Of a stretch of 64,000 nucleotides of DNA, positions 61,791 to 64,000 are shown piece by piece. This stretch comes from Ktedonobacter sp. SOSP1-85 (GTDB taxonomy: Bacteria > Chloroflexota > Ktedonobacteria > Ktedonobacterales > Ktedonobacteraceae). The notes under the pieces were generated by a model. That model saw only the letters and a list, made by a program, of their open reading frames with translations, did not search any database and had not been told where the DNA came from. The position numbers and the translations under genes were made by a program. Within the stretch, counting starts at the first letter, position 1, and every line of letters begins with the position of its first letter. The stretch spans positions 868,001-932,000 of the forward strand of contig NZ_BNJI01000003.1 in assembly GCF_016587415.1 (NCBI RefSeq), in the 5' to 3' direction.

Positions 61791-62879
61791 TTACTCTTCT
61801 TCCTCTATGTGCCATTGGGAGCCCTGGGGAGTATCTTCGATCACTATGCCATAGGTACTAAGCGTATCGCGCAAGCGGTCGGCAAAGGGCCACTGCTTCG
61901 CGGCACGTAGGTCTGTGCGAATAGTCACCAGGGCATCAATAAGTGGCGCGGGAAGCGCTCCCGCCAGGTTCTGCTCCTCAATACGTGGATCAAGGGTCTC
62001 GCCCGGCGCAAGCAATGTCTCAACATAGATTGGGTTTCCCACTGTGGAGAGTGCCTGCCGTTGCCCCTGCGCGACCGCTTCCGCTCCCAGCAACGTTAAG
62101 GGAAAGCTCTCACCCGCCTGGAACTCCACCATCTGACCCTCACGGATGATATGGACGCCTCCCTTGCCCTCAACGGCGACCTCGCCCGTGACAAAGTCCA
62201 GAATACAGGCGGTATGCTCATCGATGCCAAAGACAACCACGTCCTCCGGCAACTGCTTCAGCATCTTGCTGAAACGCTCGCGCCCCATATAGCAGAAGCT
62301 TGTATCCAGGTCGGCCCCACCCTCATTGTTATTCCAGTGCGGCACAATCGCCAGGGTCATGCCAAAGGGTTTGAAGAAATCCAGCCCCTGATACCAACTC
62401 GGCTCATCACCAACCTTGAAAATCTCATAGACTGGAAGGCTATAAGAACCCATCGCAATAGAGGCCGCACTGGAGACATAGAGCGCGGTACCGTTAGCAT
62501 GTGCCTGGCGGATGGCATCAAAATAGGTCGTTCCCTGTAGTTCGCGTATCATATACGTTGGGCTGCCTGGCCCGGCAAGGATGGCGCGCGCATGTGTGAT
62601 GGCTGCTAGCATGGCGGCCCCGGTCTCGCTCTCCTGCTCCTCCTGGCGCGTCTCAATGCGTTGCGGCTGGGGGCGAAACTCACCTAAGCGCTCCCGCAAA
62701 AACTGCACAATCTTCTCCGCGACCAGCACACGGTTAGGCTGAAAACCAGCAGGCGTATCTAAAACCGCGATGGTCCGCGGTTCTTCTAAGCGAGGTAGCA
62801 TCTGACTCAGCACGCGGCGTCCAACCACGGTCGTTTCACCTGATCCTAGAATCGCGCATTGTCCTGGCATAGTCTGCAA
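61791..62879 (-). CDS. Cyanophycinase-like S51 peptidase fold with CysRS-like C-terminal tail
   Basis: A 362-residue protein. I favour TTG 62879, since GGAGG lies 7 bases before it; ATG 62870 is the alternative. The first ~290 residues have the class I glutamine-amidotransferase-like fold of peptidase S51/cyanophycinase (ILGSGETTVVGRRVL, LAGPGSPTYMIRELQ, LYVSSAASIAMGSYSLPVYE with the nucleophile-elbow Ser, and GIDEHTACILDF). The last ~50 residues (IDALVTIRTDLRAAKQWPFA, DRLRDTLSTYGIVIEDTPQG) match the C-terminal helix pair of cysteinyl-tRNA synthetase. The pair suggests a peptidase or amidase with an added RNA- or protein-binding tail. The substrate is unknown, and no cyanophycin synthetase gene is in the window. 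Confidence 0.85.
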   Translation of the reverse strand: MQTMPGQCAILGSGETTVVGRRVLSQMLPRLEEPRTIAVLDTPAGFQPNRVLVAEKIVQFLRERLGEFRPQPQRIETRQEEQESETGAAMLAAITHARAILAGPGSPTYMIRELQGTTYFDAIRQAHANGTALYVSSAASIAMGSYSLPVYEIFKVGDEPSWYQGLDFFKPFGMTLAIVPHWNNNEGGADLDTSFCYMGRERFSKMLKQLPEDVVVFGIDEHTACILDFVTGEVAVEGKGGVHIIREGQMVEFQAGESFPLTLLGAEAVAQGQRQALSTVGNPIYVETLLAPGETLDPRIEEQNLAGALPAPLIDALVTIRTDLRAAKQWPFADRLRDTLSTYGIVIEDTPQGSQWHIEEEE

Positions 62880-62960
62880 AGTTCGCCCTCCATTTGCTAT
62901 TTGCGTCTATAACAAGCTCAATTTCCTGGTTAACCTCTTTACTATTCTGAGAGCTCCCCG

Positions 62961-63202
62961 CTAAATGCGAGGAAGAGCACGTGCCTCTTGCCAGGCGGGG
63001 GTAGCCCGCATACGCCTCAAACGCTTCTGGCCTTCGGAGAGGATAGCATTGTAGAACTGGCGAGCCGCTTCCAGGTGGGCACGCAGGCGTGCGGCTTGCC
63101 CTGGATCGACCACCAGAGGCAGTTCGAGCAGAAAGGTGGGGGTCGCAAGTCGTTTCTCCTGCTGTTCTTTCTGCTTGCGCGATCCTGGCGTGTCTTGGGC
63201 AT
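62961..63202 (-). pseudogene. TnpB N-terminal remnant
   Basis: From ATG 63202 (MPKTRQDR), then one frame over, the DNA reads RKQKEQQEKRLATPTFLLEL, PLVVDPGQAARLRAHLEAAR, QFYNAILSEGQKRLRRMRAT to a stop at 62961. That is the N-terminal wedge of a TnpB transposase (about 80 of 500 residues). The RuvC domain is absent. It is a truncated leftover of a third TnpB-type insertion. Confidence 0.7.
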
Positions 63203-63312
63203 CTGCGCTCCACCTTCAAACACATACCTGTGATCAGTAATAGTACGTCTATTCTAGCAGAGAGACCAGAAGAACACAAGTTCTTAAGGCATTCTTTTTC
63301 CTGTTCTCTTCA

Positions 63313-63729
63313 CGCACGCTCGTGGGAGAGCATTTCGTCTCACAGTTCTCATTACCCTTGTGCTTTTAGTGCTTCAGCACATTTTGGGAATGCTTGCCAA
63401 TCTCGAGGTGCAGCTTCCGAGCGGAAATGTCTCAAGCTGGGTCTTCGGGAAGAGCATCATCATTCAACTTCATATCTATCTCGGGACGCTGCTGATTGTC
63501 GTTGCACTGGTGGCCTTGATTTTGAGTTTCGTCGCGCGGCATCCTGTTGGGATCATCGCAGCCGTTGCTGGCTCCGCTCGTCTTTGCCTGGCTCAGTGGG
63601 GTCCAATTTCTTGCCACCCAGCAAAATGACCTGGAACTTCGGATGGCACTTGGCTTTATGGGAGCTTTCATCGCCTACCTCCTTGGCTACTTCTTCTCGG
63701 GAGTCCATTCCCAAAGGCCGTCAATCTGA
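63313..63729 (+). pseudogene. Small multi-pass membrane protein, frameshifted
   Basis: The first frame holds two helices (RLTVLITLVLLVLQHILGML and HIYLGTLLIVVALVALILSF) and runs to about 63570. The next frame has APLVFAWLSGVQFLATQQND and MGAFIAYLLGYFFSGVH to the stop at 63729. Joined, they give a four-helix protein of about 130 residues of an uncharacterised type. There is no ATG at the head; a GTG at 63360 is possible. A one-base indel near 63570 explains the break. Confidence 0.6.
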
Positions 63730-63779
63730 ACATCACTCGCTGTCCCCTGAGCATGAAAGAGAAGAGCAGATCTAACAAG

Positions 63780-63950
63780 GAAAGGGACAGGGTTCACTCC
63801 CTGCTTGTATGGCTGCTTCCACATTCTCGTTTTCACAGTGCAGCGCAGATACGTGCGCTTTTTGAACAGGCGGACCTGGATGTAGAGGCGCAGCCAGCTC
63901 CTGTTTCGCGCTTTGTGTGTATCACCATCGGGACGCGCGCCAGCAGATGA
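63780..63950 (+). pseudogene. C-terminal end of a methyltransferase-like gene
   Basis: The last ~45 residues (HSRFHSAAQIRALFEQADLD, VEAQPAPVSRFVCITIGTRA) look like the end of a small SAM-dependent methyltransferase, with the bulk of the gene absent upstream. The assignment is weak. Confidence 0.4.
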
Positions 63951-64000
63951 TTGGCGTCGATTTCTTCCATGGCTTCTCAACATCCGTCGAAGTCGCACCT

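Overview
The window reads as chromosomal DNA of a filamentous, spore-forming-type Chloroflexota, most likely class Ktedonobacteria. This is inferred from gene content, because there is no rRNA or housekeeping marker here. The supporting content is: very long MalT/STAND-type regulators, family-5 peptide-binding lipoproteins in several copies, a zinc-ribbon Ser/Thr kinase with a WD40 propeller, small SHOCT proteins, abundant TnpB/IscB elements and many decayed genes.

Layout. (1) 1-3055: a two-gene autorepressor/immunity operon (ArsR regulator plus an SdpI-like membrane protein). An IS607 element cuts sdpI in two, and a 38-bp perfect palindrome lies upstream of the regulator. (2) 3357-10354: a tiny membrane protein, then three tandem family-5 ABC substrate-binding lipoprotein genes, each with a copied promoter block and its own long-hairpin terminator. 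(3) 10934-14387: a two-component pair (Cache/HAMP/GAF/PAS histidine kinase and an OmpR-type regulator). (4) 14468-19174: an FAD amine oxidase, a WYL-regulator remnant, and an SsuABC/TauABC-like importer. (5) 19619-27682: an ECF-type sigma factor fused to two Clp-N repeats and a ClpX-like zinc finger, then NADAR, zinc-ribbon membrane protein, PPOX-fold protein, Zn alcohol dehydrogenase, SnoaL, SHOCT and Ser/Thr kinase genes. (6) 28143-34050: a graveyard of ABC exporter, tyrosine recombinase and Tn3 transposase remnants. A 1062-residue LuxR/MalT regulator sits between the N- and C-terminal pieces of the Tn3 transposase. (7) 34474-41452: an acyl-CoA synthetase, a TniB/TnsC-like AAA ATPase, a 1.94-kb cassette carrying an MFS exporter between 110-bp inverted repeats with a 5-bp target duplication, two cupins (one broken) and an SDR. 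(8) 41698-49652: an Xre-STAND regulator, a degenerate histidine kinase, a two-domain methyltransferase, and a fourth family-5 binding protein. (9) 49885-55725: an intact IscB element, then an APC-permease/GGDEF fusion gene split by a 590-residue TnpB element. (10) 55849-64000: an SDR, a decaying heptose/glycosyltransferase cluster (hldE, GT9, a GT4-SDR chimera), a second, frameshifted IscB element, a cyanophycinase-like protein with a CysRS-like tail, and further remnants.

The strongest leads are the sigma/Clp-N/zinc-finger fusion, the MFS cassette with long hairpin-bearing inverted repeats and an AGCAC duplication next to an orphan TnsC-like ATPase, the interrupted APC-GGDEF fusion, and the LuxR gene lodged inside a Tn3 transposase. 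Single-base frameshifts are frequent (at least six genes), so some pseudogene calls depend on assembly accuracy. All coordinates and homologies were read by eye; no database search was possible.
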